Shown here piece after piece: positions 47,832 through 58,166 of a stretch of 64,000 bases of DNA (its first letter is position 1; every line of letters begins with the position of its first letter). Under the pieces are notes generated by a model, which saw only the letters and a program-made list of their open reading frames with translations, was not told where the DNA came from and did not search any database. This stretch comes from Alcanivorax sp. S6407 (GTDB lineage Bacteria > Pseudomonadota > Gammaproteobacteria > Pseudomonadales > Alcanivoracaceae): NCBI RefSeq assembly GCF_023016115.1, contig NZ_JALKBH010000003.1, positions 62,001-126,000 of the forward strand, read 5' to 3'. A program made the position numbers and the translations under genes.

Positions 47832-47960
47832 GAGGGCGTCCGCAACTGGTGAGCTGGCGCGCATTATAGCCAAGGGGGGCGGCTACTTCGATGCTTTGTG
47901 TCGGACGAAGAGACGCTGCATGCTCCACGCAACACGCGGCACGCAAAACCCGCTTTCTTT

Positions 47961-48038
47961 TCCGCCGTAGGCGCCTGCCTGCAGGCGATTCACCCACGAC
48001 ACGGAAAGGATCACCTGCAGGCAAGCGCCTACGGCGGA
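47961..48038. repeat. long inverted repeat, REP-like
   Basis: TCCGCCGTAGGCGC-type arm at 47961 and its complement ending at 48038, with an inner CCTGCAGG pair. It looks like a member of the intergenic family that also includes 4117-4193. Confidence 0.65.
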
Positions 48039-48113
48039 GTGGTGCGATGAATTTAGGTTTTGCGTGAAGCGTAATGCGTGGTACGTGGTGCAGCCGCGAA
48101 GCGGCCACAAAAA

Positions 48114-48135
48114 AAGCCCGGCTTTCGCCGGGCTT
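48114..48135 (-). terminator. terminator of RND/YCF48 cluster
   Basis: Stem AAGCCCGGC / GCCGGGCTT with a short loop, T-run on the - strand, 30 nt after the RND gene stop. Confidence 0.88.
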
Positions 48136-48167
48136 GCACACACAACCAACAATAATCAGCGCGCCGG

Positions 48168-50537
48168 TTATTTCGCGGCGCTGGCCGGCTTGAGCAGGAA
48201 ACGACCCAATGCCGGGAGTAACCACAGGGCACCAATCATGTTCCACAGGAACATGAAGGTCAGCAGGATGCCCATGTCCGCCTGGAACTTGATGGAGCTG
48301 AAGACCCAGAAGATCACGCCAACGGCCAGGGTAATGCCGGTGAACGCCACCGCCTTGCCTGTGGTCTTGAGCGTCTCTTTATAGGCTGATTCAAGATCCA
48401 TACCTTGTTTCAGGTACTCGGACAATTTGCTGTAGATATAAATGCCGTAATCCACCCCGATGCCCACGCCCAGCGCGATCACCGGCAAGGTAGCCACCTT
48501 CACACCAATGCCCATCTGCGCCATCAGCGCCTGACAGAGGATAGAAGTCAGACCCAGCGGCACAATGATACAGATCACTGCACGGATGGAACGGAAGGCA
48601 ATCAGCACCAGAATGGACACCACGGCGTAAACCAGTGCAAGCATCGGGTACTGGCTGGCTTCGATAGTCTGGTTGGTGGCAGCTTCCACACCGGCGTTAC
48701 CCGAGGCCAGTTTGAACTCAATGACATCCGCGTTGTTACGGGTTGCCGAGAACTCCGCCACCGCCTTGGTGACCCGATCCAGGGTTTCTGCCTTGTGGTC
48801 ATCCAGGAACACGTAGATAGGTGTCAGGGAACAGTCCAGGTTGTAGAGACTGTCCGGCATGAAACTCATCACGTTGTTCAGGGCAAACTGATCACGGGAA
48901 ATGGTGGCCCACTTCATGGAGCCTTCATTCATGTTGGTAGAAATCAGCTTGGTGGCAGAGGCGATGGTCGCCACATCCTGCACCCCTTCCACGTTCTGCA
49001 GGGTCCACGCCATGTCATCGGCGGCCTGCATGGCCTGGTAGGTGTTACAGGATTCCTGCGGGGTCTTGCCCATCACCACCAACACGTCCGCACTCACGGA
49101 ATAGTTGGAGACCAGGAAGTTCACGTCATGGTTATAGCGGTAACGATCCTTGGGTTCGTAGCCGCGGGGACAATCCATTTCTTCACACGGATCCGGCCAC
49201 AGTTCCGGCGCGCCCTTGTCCAGATCCCCGATTTTCAGGTCCTGACTCAGGTAGATACCCCCGGCGTAGCCGACAACCGCAACCAACACAGAGGCCGCCG
49301 CCATACCCGGACGGGTGAAGCGTGCAAACAGGCCAGCCAGCGGGTGATCCTTCTCGTCACCAGCCTTGATCTTGCGTACCGCGGCAGCACCAACTCCCAG
49401 ATAGGACAACACCACAGGAACCACGATCAGGTTGGTGATGATGATCACCGCCACACCGATACTGGCTGCCATGGCCAGCTCACGGATCACACCAATATCG
49501 ATCATGTAGAGGGTGAGGAAGCCGATGGCATCGGATACCAGCGCCACCATACCCGGCACCACCAGTGCATGCAGGGTGGACTTGGAGGCATCCAGCGAAC
49601 TCAGCCCGGACGCCACATAGTTGGCCAGGGTGTTAACGATCTGCACACCATGGGACACCGCAATGGCAAACACCAGGAACGGTACCAGCATGGAGTAGGG
49701 ATCGATGGTAAAGCCGAGGGTGCTGACAATACCCAGCTGCCAGATCACCGCCACAAAGGAACAGATGGAAACGGTAAGCGCACTGCGGATACAACGGGTA
49801 TCCAGCAACAGCAACAGGGCAATCAGGCCCAGGGTCAGGAAGAAGAACATGGCCACTTCCTGGGCCGCAGACATCACGTCGCCCGCTTTCTTGGCCAGAC
49901 CGACAATGTGAATGCGCACATTGGGGTACTTGTCCTGATAGGTCTGACGAATCTCTTCCAGGCTGGCTGTCAGGGCAGGAATATCGATTCCCTCCTCACC
50001 CAGCGCATCCAGCAGATAGGCATGCACCACACTGGACTGGAAGTTGTCCGCCACCAGGCGACCCACCTGACCGGAACGCAGCACATTGGTACGCAGCTGC
50101 TCGAGACTGTCAGAAGAGCCATCATAGCCAGCCGGGATCACCTCCCCGCCCTGAAAGCCCTGCTCGGTCACTTCGTTCCAGCGTACGTTACTGGTCCACA
50201 GCGAACTGATCTTGCTGGGGTCCACGCCTTCCAGAGCAAACACCTCATCGGTGATCTCCTTCAGAGCGTTCATGTACTCTTCGTTGAAAATATCCTCGCC
50301 CTTGGTCTCCGCCACAATCAGGCGGATATCGTTCCCCAGGCTGAGATCATTCTTGTGTTCGAAAAAATTCTGGATATAGGGATGGTCCAGCGGGACCATC
50401 TTGCTGATATCCGTGTTGAGCTGAATCTTGGACGCCTGGTATCCCAATACGGCAGTCAACGCCACAAAGAGGACCAACACGACCTTGCGCGCCTTGAACA
50501 GCGCACCGGCAATATTCTGAGAAATGCTACCTGACAT
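48168..50537 (-). CDS. RND superfamily (MMPL-type) transporter
   Basis: A 789-residue inner-membrane protein with about 12 predicted helices in the 1+5, 1+5 pattern of MMPL/HpnN-type RND transporters. The first helix is RKVVLVLFVALTAVLGYQAS, a large periplasmic loop follows (residues 40-230), then a helix group, a second loop and a final group ending in FMFLWNMIGALWLLPALGRF. It is too short and lacks the porter subdomains of drug RND pumps. With the DUF1302, DUF1329 and YCF48-like genes it forms a cluster seen in hydrocarbon- and steroid-degrading gammaproteobacteria, probably for lipid or substrate traffic across the envelope. Confidence 0.85.
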   Translation of the reverse strand: MSGSISQNIAGALFKARKVVLVLFVALTAVLGYQASKIQLNTDISKMVPLDHPYIQNFFEHKNDLSLGNDIRLIVAETKGEDIFNEEYMNALKEITDEVFALEGVDPSKISSLWTSNVRWNEVTEQGFQGGEVIPAGYDGSSDSLEQLRTNVLRSGQVGRLVADNFQSSVVHAYLLDALGEEGIDIPALTASLEEIRQTYQDKYPNVRIHIVGLAKKAGDVMSAAQEVAMFFFLTLGLIALLLLLDTRCIRSALTVSICSFVAVIWQLGIVSTLGFTIDPYSMLVPFLVFAIAVSHGVQIVNTLANYVASGLSSLDASKSTLHALVVPGMVALVSDAIGFLTLYMIDIGVIRELAMAASIGVAVIIITNLIVVPVVLSYLGVGAAAVRKIKAGDEKDHPLAGLFARFTRPGMAAASVLVAVVGYAGGIYLSQDLKIGDLDKGAPELWPDPCEEMDCPRGYEPKDRYRYNHDVNFLVSNYSVSADVLVVMGKTPQESCNTYQAMQAADDMAWTLQNVEGVQDVATIASATKLISTNMNEGSMKWATISRDQFALNNVMSFMPDSLYNLDCSLTPIYVFLDDHKAETLDRVTKAVAEFSATRNNADVIEFKLASGNAGVEAATNQTIEASQYPMLALVYAVVSILVLIAFRSIRAVICIIVPLGLTSILCQALMAQMGIGVKVATLPVIALGVGIGVDYGIYIYSKLSEYLKQGMDLESAYKETLKTTGKAVAFTGITLAVGVIFWVFSSIKFQADMGILLTFMFLWNMIGALWLLPALGRFLLKPASAAK

Positions 50538-50547
50538 GCTGGGCCCC

Positions 50548-51681
50548 TTATTTCACGTCTTCAATCACACGCACACCACCCTGACCGGCGATCAGGATGC
50601 CGCCCTTTTCACGGGGCAGTACGGCGGAGATGGATTCACGGTCCGGCAGGAACCGCAGAGAAAAGCTCTTGCCTTCATCGTCACTGGTAAGAATGCCGCC
50701 CGCATTGGTAACCAGTACCAGAGAGCCGTTGGCCAGTACCGCACCATCGTTGATTCCCCGGCTCAAACCACTGGGCACCTTGCTCCAGCTCACACCACGG
50801 TTGCCGGTGAGCCAGATATTGCCTTGCAGGCCATACACCAGTGCCTTGGCATCAGACAGAGCCAGAGCGCCAAACAGGGTGCCACTGTAGGGGCTTTTCA
50901 GACGTTCCCAGCTGGCGCCTTCATCCACGGAACGGAACATGGCGCCCTTTTCACCAACCAGATAGCGGGTAGCACTTTTACTCACCGCGGTCAGATCATA
51001 GAGATGCCAGCCATCGCCGTTTTTCAGTCGATCCAGCTTCTTGCTCCAGCTGGCACCACCGTCGGTGGTTTCCAGATAGTAGCCATAGCCACCCACGGCC
51101 ACCGCATGGTCACGGCTTTCGCACTGCACATCCAGCAGCGGCGCACCGGAGGTATCTACCGGCCCGGATGAACTACCTGCGTCATCCGCATAGGGATCAT
51201 CGCTGTAGGGGTCGTCGCCGTAGGGGTCATCGCTATATTCTTCGTCGGCATAGGGATCACCATAGATATCGTCCATGGACAGATCATCCATGGCCACGTC
51301 TCCGCCGTCTGCGATATCGCCGGCATCATCGGTGCCGTCGCCACCCAGGGGATCGCTGTACTGCAGTGTCCAGGTTTCGCCGCCATCACTGGTGCCGAGC
51401 ACCAGGGCATCATGCCCCACCGCCCAGCCATGACGGGCATCGGCGAAACAGACACTGGTCAGCAACACTTCCGACGGGGTGCTGGCTACTTGCCAGTGGC
51501 CACCTTCATCGTCGGAGTAGAGAATTTTTCCACGATCGCCCACTGCGACAATACGGCCACCTGCATCAGCAAGATCCAGGTAGGTATTGGCTTTCACCAG
51601 AGGGGAATCGCCTGCGATAAAGTCTGCCTGCACAGTTGCAGACAGGGCGGCCGAAACGGCCAAAAGCATTATTTTTTTCAT
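50548..51681 (-). CDS. secreted YCF48-like beta-propeller with Asp-rich insert
   Basis: A 377-residue exported protein: signal peptide MKKIMLLAVSAALSATVQA, then repeated propeller phrases such as GDRGKILYSDDEGGHWQVAS, TSDGGETWTLQYSD and LETTDGGASWSKKL, the YCF48/photosystem-assembly type repeat. Residues about 138-175 hold an acidic insert built of DPYADEE-, DDPYGDDPY-type units, likely calcium binding. It lies just upstream of the RND gene (10 nt), so the two are cotranscribed. Role: periplasmic accessory to the transporter, inferred from context. Confidence 0.82.
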   Translation of the reverse strand: MKKIMLLAVSAALSATVQADFIAGDSPLVKANTYLDLADAGGRIVAVGDRGKILYSDDEGGHWQVASTPSEVLLTSVCFADARHGWAVGHDALVLGTSDGGETWTLQYSDPLGGDGTDDAGDIADGGDVAMDDLSMDDIYGDPYADEEYSDDPYGDDPYSDDPYADDAGSSSGPVDTSGAPLLDVQCESRDHAVAVGGYGYYLETTDGGASWSKKLDRLKNGDGWHLYDLTAVSKSATRYLVGEKGAMFRSVDEGASWERLKSPYSGTLFGALALSDAKALVYGLQGNIWLTGNRGVSWSKVPSGLSRGINDGAVLANGSLVLVTNAGGILTSDDEGKSFSLRFLPDRESISAVLPREKGGILIAGQGGVRVIEDVK

Positions 51682-51795
51682 TGTCCCATCTCTTCCCGAG
51701 AGCTCCCTGAGCGGGAGCCGAGTACAAAACGACCGGGGTAAAAGCCCCGGCCGTCTTGTGCATGCGAACAGCAGACTGATCGCGGTTTTCCAATG

Positions 51796-53205
51796 TTAGC
51801 CACGGCCACGACGACGCAGGGCGGCGGGATGGAAATAACGGTCATCCGGAACCGGCTGGCTGTAGTCGAGGATGGAAGGCTCTTCGTTATCCAGGAACTG
51901 TACGTGGTAACGCTGCGCACGCAGGTCGTGGAAGGTATCCAGAGCAGTCCACTGGGCCGGCACTTCATAGTAGTTCTTGATGAAGGCCAGGCTAACACGC
52001 CACAGCTCACCACGACGGTCATACTGGTCGATGGCGGCGATCTGCCAGGAATCTTCGTCAATGTAGAAGCGACGCTTCTGGTAGATGTGACGCTCACCAT
52101 CTTTCAGATTGGCTTCCACTACCCACACGCGGTGCAGTTCCCAACGCTGGTAGTCAGGGTTCACGTGACCTTTCTGCAGCAGGGTCTCGTAGCTCACGTC
52201 CGGGCTATCCAGCTTGTAGTTGTTGTAGGGAATGAACATTTCCACCGGCTTGGCGTGTACCAGCTTCCAGTTGTACTTGTCCGGAGCACCGTTATACATG
52301 TCGGTGTCGTCCGCAGTACGCAGGCCATCGGCGGCAGCAATCGGGGTATCGTAGGCCAGGTTCGGCGCACGACGCACACGACGCTGACCGGCGTTGTAGC
52401 CCCAGGCCTGACGCGGCATCTTCTTCTGATCCTGCATTTCGTGTACCAGTACCGCACCACCGGCCAGACGCGCCGGCGCCTTGGTGAAGGACAGGTAATA
52501 GAACAGTACGTTATCCAGGGTCTCGTAGTTGTACTTCGGATCGTAGTAACGGAAGTAGATTTCCTGCTGGGAGGTGATCAGGGAATACGCACCGCTACGC
52601 TGTACCGCCACTTCGGACGCACGACGCACCACGTACAGACCGCGCCAGCGCAGAATGTGGTTCCAGATCGCCTGCATGGCCTGCTCTTCATTGCTGCCGC
52701 TGAGGATCGGGAACGGGATACCGCCAAAGGTATCTTTCACACCGGTTTCGCCCAGCTCCGCCTTGGTAGCATTGCTCTTGGTGTTGTCATACACCCACTG
52801 CGGCGCAGAGGTGGAGCGGTGGCTCGGGTACACATTCAGCTTGAAGGTATCCGGGTAGGTCTTGAGCATGGCCTGCACACCATCTGGCAGCTTGTCAGCA
52901 TACTGACCTGCATTCTGCGCAGTGATGGTGAATACCGGCTTTTCACTGGCATAAGGATCAGGGTGATGCTGGCCCGGACGGGTATAGCTCTTGGGAATGT
53001 CCTTGCGCTGAATACCGCCAGTCCAGTCCGGGATACCCAGACCGGTAGAAACGGCCTTGCCGTTACCTTTTACCTGTGCGCCAAAGGGAGTAAGGCTCTT
53101 GCCCAGTTTGGCAGCCTCGGAAGCGGGAACAGCCGCCTGTACAGTGGCCGCCACGCTCAGGGACAACGCCAGTGCGCTCCCCATTGCGGTCAATTTCTTC
53201 AACAT
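51796..53205 (-). CDS. exported DUF1329 protein
   Basis: A 469-residue exported protein. Signal peptide MLKKLTAMGSALALSLSVAA, then DUF1329 landmarks LGKSLTPFGAQVKGNG, IPDWTGGI, NPDYQRWELHRVWVVEANLK and KRRFYIDEDSWQIAAIDQYD. The fold is thought to be related to LolA/LolB lipoprotein carriers, suggesting binding of a lipid-like ligand in the periplasm. It stands 45 nt after the DUF1302 gene and belongs to its operon. Confidence 0.9.
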   Translation of the reverse strand: MLKKLTAMGSALALSLSVAATVQAAVPASEAAKLGKSLTPFGAQVKGNGKAVSTGLGIPDWTGGIQRKDIPKSYTRPGQHHPDPYASEKPVFTITAQNAGQYADKLPDGVQAMLKTYPDTFKLNVYPSHRSTSAPQWVYDNTKSNATKAELGETGVKDTFGGIPFPILSGSNEEQAMQAIWNHILRWRGLYVVRRASEVAVQRSGAYSLITSQQEIYFRYYDPKYNYETLDNVLFYYLSFTKAPARLAGGAVLVHEMQDQKKMPRQAWGYNAGQRRVRRAPNLAYDTPIAAADGLRTADDTDMYNGAPDKYNWKLVHAKPVEMFIPYNNYKLDSPDVSYETLLQKGHVNPDYQRWELHRVWVVEANLKDGERHIYQKRRFYIDEDSWQIAAIDQYDRRGELWRVSLAFIKNYYEVPAQWTALDTFHDLRAQRYHVQFLDNEEPSILDYSQPVPDDRYFHPAALRRRGRG

Positions 53206-53250
53206 GATTTGCTCTCCGATAAACCGGGCCGCAATGCGGCCCGCAAAAAT

Positions 53251-55242
53251 TTAGAAAGAGTACTTAACAGAAACCGAGGCGTTGTTACGGTCGGCCAGCT
53301 TGTTGGAGTAATCGGCACCCCAGAAGGTGGTACCAGACATGCCCACTTCCAGGTTGTTCAAGTACACAAAATTCACGCCCAGCGTGGCGGCTTTACGATC
53401 TTCCATAAAGTTGCCGCCGATGGGGGAGTTGCCGTTCACATCATGGGCGAAACGGAAACTCGGGCTCATGGAAATACCTGCGAAAACGTTGCTGTAATCC
53501 GCTTTCACGACCGCACGGTAACCCCAGGAAGTGGGATCCATGTAGTACTTGTCGGGATTTTCCGGGCTCAGGATCTGGGCTTCGCTGTCCAGAATCGCGG
53601 CAGTGGAGTTGTAATTCAGGTCTTCGTTTTCCAGACCTTCAATGTGCTCCACACCCAGTTCCAGCAGGGCAACCAGACCATCAGAACCGAAGGTCGGGCC
53701 GAAGTTGAAAATGCTGACAAGGGAACCGTTATAGCTTTCTACTTCGTCATAGAAGTAATAAAGCTGGCCATCCTGAACAACGGTATCCTTGGACAGACAG
53801 CTGCCGCCCATTTCGGCGCGAACACAGTGGTCGGTCAAGTTACCCAAAGTCACAGGCGCAGGGCTGAGTGCTGACTGACCTGCTGCCCCTGCAAGAGCCG
53901 CGATCAGATTGTCACCGCCTTCGTTAATGATGGCGCGCTCGGGACGGTAAGCCACTTCACCAGCCAGGGACATGTTGCCCACCATGGTGTTGAAGCTGAA
54001 ACCGAACATGTCCTGATCTTCCGCGTAGGCCATCTGATACTCCGCGGTATCGATGATCAGCGGAATGGCACCAGCACCACCACCCTGACCTGCCTGTACA
54101 TTATTCAGGCGCGCACCGACAACCGGAGTGCGGGCGTGAGTGCGGGTGTAGTAGAGCGCGAATTCGGTGCCGTTCAGGTTCTCGGCGAAGTAGCGATACG
54201 CCAGACCAAACTGACCATTGTCATCGGCTTCCAAATCGCGGATACGATCCACAGTCACCTGGGTGGATTCATACTGATAATTGCTATAGTTGGCGGAGGT
54301 ATAAGTATCAAAGGCTGCTTCCAGACCCGGCGCGCCAGCACTCAACGCAATCACGCGGCCATCCAGAATCACATTATCCGCCCCTTTGCCCGGGAAGGCA
54401 TCGTGGGTGGAGAAATAGGTTCCGGTAGGCGCATCTTCGGAATTTTTCCACTCAAACTGGTAGAAACCTTCCAGGGTAGCGTTGTAGGTCAGACCGTAGG
54501 AGAAGTAGACACTGTCCAGCGGCAGCAGCGCTTCCTTGATCTCGGAGCCGGGCAGACGCAGCGCATTGAGATCAAAGTAGTTGGCGGTGTTGATACCGTT
54601 CTGCATGAACAGGGCTTCACCCCAGTTGATCACCTGCTGACCGAGACGCACGTTCAACGGACGCTCGAACACATCGAAGTTGCCCCACACATAGGCATCC
54701 AGCAGACGGGCCCGCTCACCGGCATAACGCTCGGCATCGCTGGTGAAATCGTCACCGGTACCGTTGTTGGCGTAGTCCGAGTAAAGCGCGTAACGATTGA
54801 AGCCATTCACATTGGTCGGCCCACCAGGAATGAGCAGGCCACCATCGTGACCGCCATCCATGATTACCTGATCATAGAAAGCGGTGCCACGCAGGAACAT
54901 GCCGTACTTGCCCTGCCAGCTCAGATCCAGTTCCGGGGTGATCTTGTAAACCAGGGATGCCAGACCAGTGTCAAAATTGTTGTTGGCATCGTTCTTGTTG
55001 ATCTGCGAGCCATAACCCATTTTCGTCATTTGAATGACGTCATCGGTAGCAGCCAGCATGGGATCCTGGGATTCGGTCCGGAACAACGCACCCACAGACA
55101 GCGTGGTGTCGATTCGGCCTTGCCAGTCAGGATTTTCAAACTCAAGTTGAATCGCCGACGCTGGCGCAGAGAAAGCCCCGAGGGCTGAGATACTGGCGAC
55201 AGCCATCGCCAGCCTGGTTTTACGCAGGTGGTTATTATTCAT
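53251..55242 (-). CDS. DUF1302 outer-membrane protein
   Basis: A 663-residue protein with a signal peptide (to about residue 30, ending SAPASA), then a DUF1302 beta-barrel: FENPDWQGRIDTTLSVGALF, RLGQQVINWGEALFMQNGIN, TFWGADYSNKLADRNNASVS and a C-terminal aromatic residue (VKYSF) as in outer-membrane proteins. DUF1302 and DUF1329 genes are regularly paired in hydrocarbon degraders. ATG 55242 follows GGAG; the longer start 55263 has no clear site. It heads the cluster, and the upstream spacer has a perfect 12-bp palindrome. Confidence 0.88.
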   Translation of the reverse strand: MNNNHLRKTRLAMAVASISALGAFSAPASAIQLEFENPDWQGRIDTTLSVGALFRTESQDPMLAATDDVIQMTKMGYGSQINKNDANNNFDTGLASLVYKITPELDLSWQGKYGMFLRGTAFYDQVIMDGGHDGGLLIPGGPTNVNGFNRYALYSDYANNGTGDDFTSDAERYAGERARLLDAYVWGNFDVFERPLNVRLGQQVINWGEALFMQNGINTANYFDLNALRLPGSEIKEALLPLDSVYFSYGLTYNATLEGFYQFEWKNSEDAPTGTYFSTHDAFPGKGADNVILDGRVIALSAGAPGLEAAFDTYTSANYSNYQYESTQVTVDRIRDLEADDNGQFGLAYRYFAENLNGTEFALYYTRTHARTPVVGARLNNVQAGQGGGAGAIPLIIDTAEYQMAYAEDQDMFGFSFNTMVGNMSLAGEVAYRPERAIINEGGDNLIAALAGAAGQSALSPAPVTLGNLTDHCVRAEMGGSCLSKDTVVQDGQLYYFYDEVESYNGSLVSIFNFGPTFGSDGLVALLELGVEHIEGLENEDLNYNSTAAILDSEAQILSPENPDKYYMDPTSWGYRAVVKADYSNVFAGISMSPSFRFAHDVNGNSPIGGNFMEDRKAATLGVNFVYLNNLEVGMSGTTFWGADYSNKLADRNNASVSVKYSF

Positions 55243-55401
55243 GTAGCTACTCCGAGTTGCCAAATGGCTTTATTGTTCTCACTGCTGCGTCCCTATACGG
55301 ATTCAGATCCCATCTTTCCTACTGAAACACGCCGCAAACAGCTAATACCTAATTCTTACACATTGAAACCTAAAATAAATCCCCCCTGAGGGGCGATTTA
55401 C

Positions 55402-55413
55402 GACCGGCCGGTC
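55402..55413. promoter_or_regulatory. GACCGGCCGGTC palindrome before DUF1302 cluster
   Basis: A perfect 12-bp palindrome in the 208-nt spacer between pepN and the DUF1302 gene. The form ACCG-CCGGT is like operators of TetR-family regulators. No regulator gene is adjacent. Confidence 0.4.
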
Positions 55414-55450
55414 ACGATTATTTCAGGGCTCCAGCGTATGCAACTACTGA

Positions 55451-58054
55451 CTAATTTTCCGCCAGAATCCGCCCCAGCACTTCACCCAGATTGGACGATG
55501 CCGACGCATTGACGCCCTGCAACAGAGACCGGAAGACCTGCTGGCGGCCAGGCTCCAGTCGATGCAGACGGGCCGCTGCATTGGCAATGCGCGCGGCAAT
55601 CTGCGGATTCAGGCCATCCACCGTCCTCAGCGCATCGGTAAAGAGACGGTAGCCTTTGTCAGTATTGAAGGCGGAAGGGTTACTGCCCGCCAGCACACCC
55701 AGCACGGAACGCACCCGGTTGGGCACCTTCCAGTCGAACGCAGGGTGGGCCAGCAAGCGCTCCACCACATCAATTGTCACCTCACCCGGCGCGGACGCCT
55801 GCACCGAGAACCACTGATCCATCACCAGCGCCTCTTCTACCCATTTGTGGGCAAACTGCTCCAGTGCCTGTTCGGCACCCGCCAAGCGATGATGCACCAA
55901 GACACGCAGCGCTCCCAGCTCCTCCGACATGCACAGAGGCAACTCAAATAGCTCTATGGCGATACGTGCTGCTTCCGGATGGCCGCCCGCCGCCAGGTAG
56001 TCCAGTGCCAGGTTGCGCAGCTGACGACGCCCCATGGCCACACCGTCCATTTCCAGCTCCGTGGCCAGCAGGTTCTCCGACAGGGACAGCCATCGCGATT
56101 GCAGGGCAACGCCCAGCGCCCGCTTCAGTGCCTGATGCGCCACATGGATCGCCGCCGGGTCCAGCGGCGTGTGCCGATCCCCCAGGGCAATCTCGGTGGG
56201 CAGGGTCAGCAACAGCGCCGCCTGGGCCGGGTCCTCCCCTGCACGCTCGATCACCTGCTCCAGCACCGGCGCCAGGGCAGCAGCTTCGTCCTCTGCTCGA
56301 CCCTTGCCAAGCACCAGACGATCAAGAGCCGTGAAGTAGAGTCGCTGGGCCGCAGACCAGCGGCAGTAGCCGTCGCTGTCATGGGCCAGCAGAGTAGCCA
56401 GCTGATCGGTACCATAATCAAATTCCAGCACCACGGGAGCAGAAAAACCGCGCAGCAGGGACGGCGTCACCGGCCCACTGACCGGGAAGTGGAACGTCTG
56501 CTCCGCGTCCTCCAGGATCAGCACCGTCTCACGCAGCCCACTGTCATCCAGCGCCACCGGCTCACCATCCTGGCCCAACAGCGCCAGACGCACCGGAATC
56601 ACCAGAGGCGCCTTGTCGGCCTGCCCCGGCGTCGGCGGGGTGTGCTGCCGGAAGGTGATGGCATAGCCATCCGCCGTCTGCTCATCGCTCACCGACAGGA
56701 TCGGGGTGCCCGCCTGACTGTACCAGCGACGGAATTGGGTCATGTCCCGGCCGGAGACTTCCTGCATGCAGTCGACAAAGTCATCACAAGTCACCGCCTG
56801 GCCATCGAAACGCTCGAAGTAAAGATCGGTGGCTTTACGGAAGCCCTCGGCGCCCAGCAGGTGATATTGCATGCGGACAATTTCAGCCCCCTTCTCATAG
56901 ATGGTAAGGGTGTAGAAATTATCGATTTTCTGGAACTCCGCCGGACGCACCGGATGCGCCATGGGCCCCTGATCTTCCGGGAACTGATGGTTCACCAGAA
57001 AATCCACATCGTTCACCCGCTGCACCGCATCGGAATTCATATCAGCGGAGAACATCTGGTCACGAAATACGGTAAAGCCTTCCTTGAGACTGAGCTGGAA
57101 CCAGTCACGACAGGTAACCCGATTACCGGACCAGTTATGGAAATACTCATGGGCCACCACGGATTCCACTCGCTGAAAACCGGCATCGGTAGTGGTGGCC
57201 GGGTGCGCCAGCACGCAGGAAGTATTGAAGATATTGAGCCCCTTGTTTTCCATGGCGCCCATATTGAAGTGGCTCACCGCCACGATCATGTAGATGTCCA
57301 GATCGTACTCCCGGCCATAGGTTTCCTCATCCCAGCGCATGGCATTCTTGAGGGATTCCATAGCGTGATCCAGCTTGTCCAGATCCCGGTGCTCGGCATA
57401 AAGGCGAAGCGCCACTTCGCGACCGGACATCGTGGTAAAGCTGTCCTCCAGGCAGGCCAGATCCCCGGCCACCAGAGCGAACAGATAACAGGGCTTCGGG
57501 AACGGATCTTCCCAGGTCACCCAGTGACGCTCACCCTCTTCGCCCTGCGCCACCGGATTACCGTTGGAAAGCAGCAAGGGATAACGCTGCTTGTCCGCAC
57601 GCACCGTGGTGCGGAAGCGGGAAAGCACATCCGGGCGATCCGGGAAGAAGGTGATGTGGCGGAAACCCTGGGCTTCGCACTGGGTACAGTACATACCGTT
57701 GGACATGTACAGGCCTTCCAGGGCAGTGTTCTTTTCCGGTTCGATATCCACAACGGAAACCAGGGTTGCCTGTTCCGCCAGACCGGAAAGCAACAGCTCA
57801 CCATTGTCGTAACGGTACTCCCCCTCCCCAAGCACCTTGCCGTCCAAGGTCAATGAACGAATCACCAGACCTTCACCGTTGAAGGTCATGGCATCGGAAA
57901 CCGCCGCATCCGGATTACGCCGCAACGCCAGCTCACTGGTAACGGTGGTCACACCATCGCGAATATCCACATCCAGTTTCACGCTATCCACCAGATAGGC
58001 CGGAGGCTGGTAATCCGCAAGACGGGTGGTGACAGCAGCGTGGGCAGTTTCCAT
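55451..58054 (-). CDS. pepN: aminopeptidase N
   Basis: An 867-residue M1 zinc aminopeptidase of the Escherichia PepN type. The exopeptidase motif GAMEN (NMGAMENKGL) and the zinc motif HEYFH (His302, Glu303, His306) with Glu325 in QLSLKEG are complete. Four-domain length fits. It is a cytosolic protein that clears peptides in protein turnover. Start METAHAAVTTRLADYQPPAY agrees with homologues. It lies upstream of the DUF1302 cluster but is separated by a spacer that should hold a promoter. Confidence 0.96.
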   Translation of the reverse strand: METAHAAVTTRLADYQPPAYLVDSVKLDVDIRDGVTTVTSELALRRNPDAAVSDAMTFNGEGLVIRSLTLDGKVLGEGEYRYDNGELLLSGLAEQATLVSVVDIEPEKNTALEGLYMSNGMYCTQCEAQGFRHITFFPDRPDVLSRFRTTVRADKQRYPLLLSNGNPVAQGEEGERHWVTWEDPFPKPCYLFALVAGDLACLEDSFTTMSGREVALRLYAEHRDLDKLDHAMESLKNAMRWDEETYGREYDLDIYMIVAVSHFNMGAMENKGLNIFNTSCVLAHPATTTDAGFQRVESVVAHEYFHNWSGNRVTCRDWFQLSLKEGFTVFRDQMFSADMNSDAVQRVNDVDFLVNHQFPEDQGPMAHPVRPAEFQKIDNFYTLTIYEKGAEIVRMQYHLLGAEGFRKATDLYFERFDGQAVTCDDFVDCMQEVSGRDMTQFRRWYSQAGTPILSVSDEQTADGYAITFRQHTPPTPGQADKAPLVIPVRLALLGQDGEPVALDDSGLRETVLILEDAEQTFHFPVSGPVTPSLLRGFSAPVVLEFDYGTDQLATLLAHDSDGYCRWSAAQRLYFTALDRLVLGKGRAEDEAAALAPVLEQVIERAGEDPAQAALLLTLPTEIALGDRHTPLDPAAIHVAHQALKRALGVALQSRWLSLSENLLATELEMDGVAMGRRQLRNLALDYLAAGGHPEAARIAIELFELPLCMSEELGALRVLVHHRLAGAEQALEQFAHKWVEEALVMDQWFSVQASAPGEVTIDVVERLLAHPAFDWKVPNRVRSVLGVLAGSNPSAFNTDKGYRLFTDALRTVDGLNPQIAARIANAAARLHRLEPGRQQVFRSLLQGVNASASSNLGEVLGRILAEN

Positions 58055-58108
58055 GCAAAAACTCCAGACAAGGGAAATGTGGGACTAGTTTAACGCGTCC
58101 CGAAAACG

Positions 58109-58136
58109 ACAACACCCCGCTAAAGCGGGGTGTTGT
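58109..58136. terminator. terminator between lipase and pepN
   Basis: Twelve-base stem ACAACACCCCGC and complement, TAAA loop, near T-rich sequence on the - strand; 30 nt after the lipase stop. Confidence 0.85.
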
Positions 58137-58166
58137 TTATCACCGTGAAGTCAGTAAAAAAACGTC

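Larger units (their letters stand above)
47832..48167. other. spacer with inverted repeat and RND gene terminator
   Basis: About 335 nt, no gene. It contains the inverted repeat at 47961-48038 and the terminator at 48114-48135. Confidence 0.6.

Noticed and set aside
48405..50534. A 709-codon open frame on the + strand opposite the RND gene
   Set aside because: It is the antisense of a clear membrane transporter, rich in His, Gln and Arg with no hydrophobic segments or motifs; a codon-bias shadow.
51793..53874. Long + strand frame across the DUF1329 and DUF1302 genes
   Set aside because: It spans two genes with recognised signal peptides and motifs on the other strand and crosses their boundary; no motif of its own.
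55979..57856. 625-codon + strand frame opposite pepN
   Set aside because: Antisense of PepN with intact HEYFH and GAMEN motifs; composition Arg/Gln/His-rich and no start signal.
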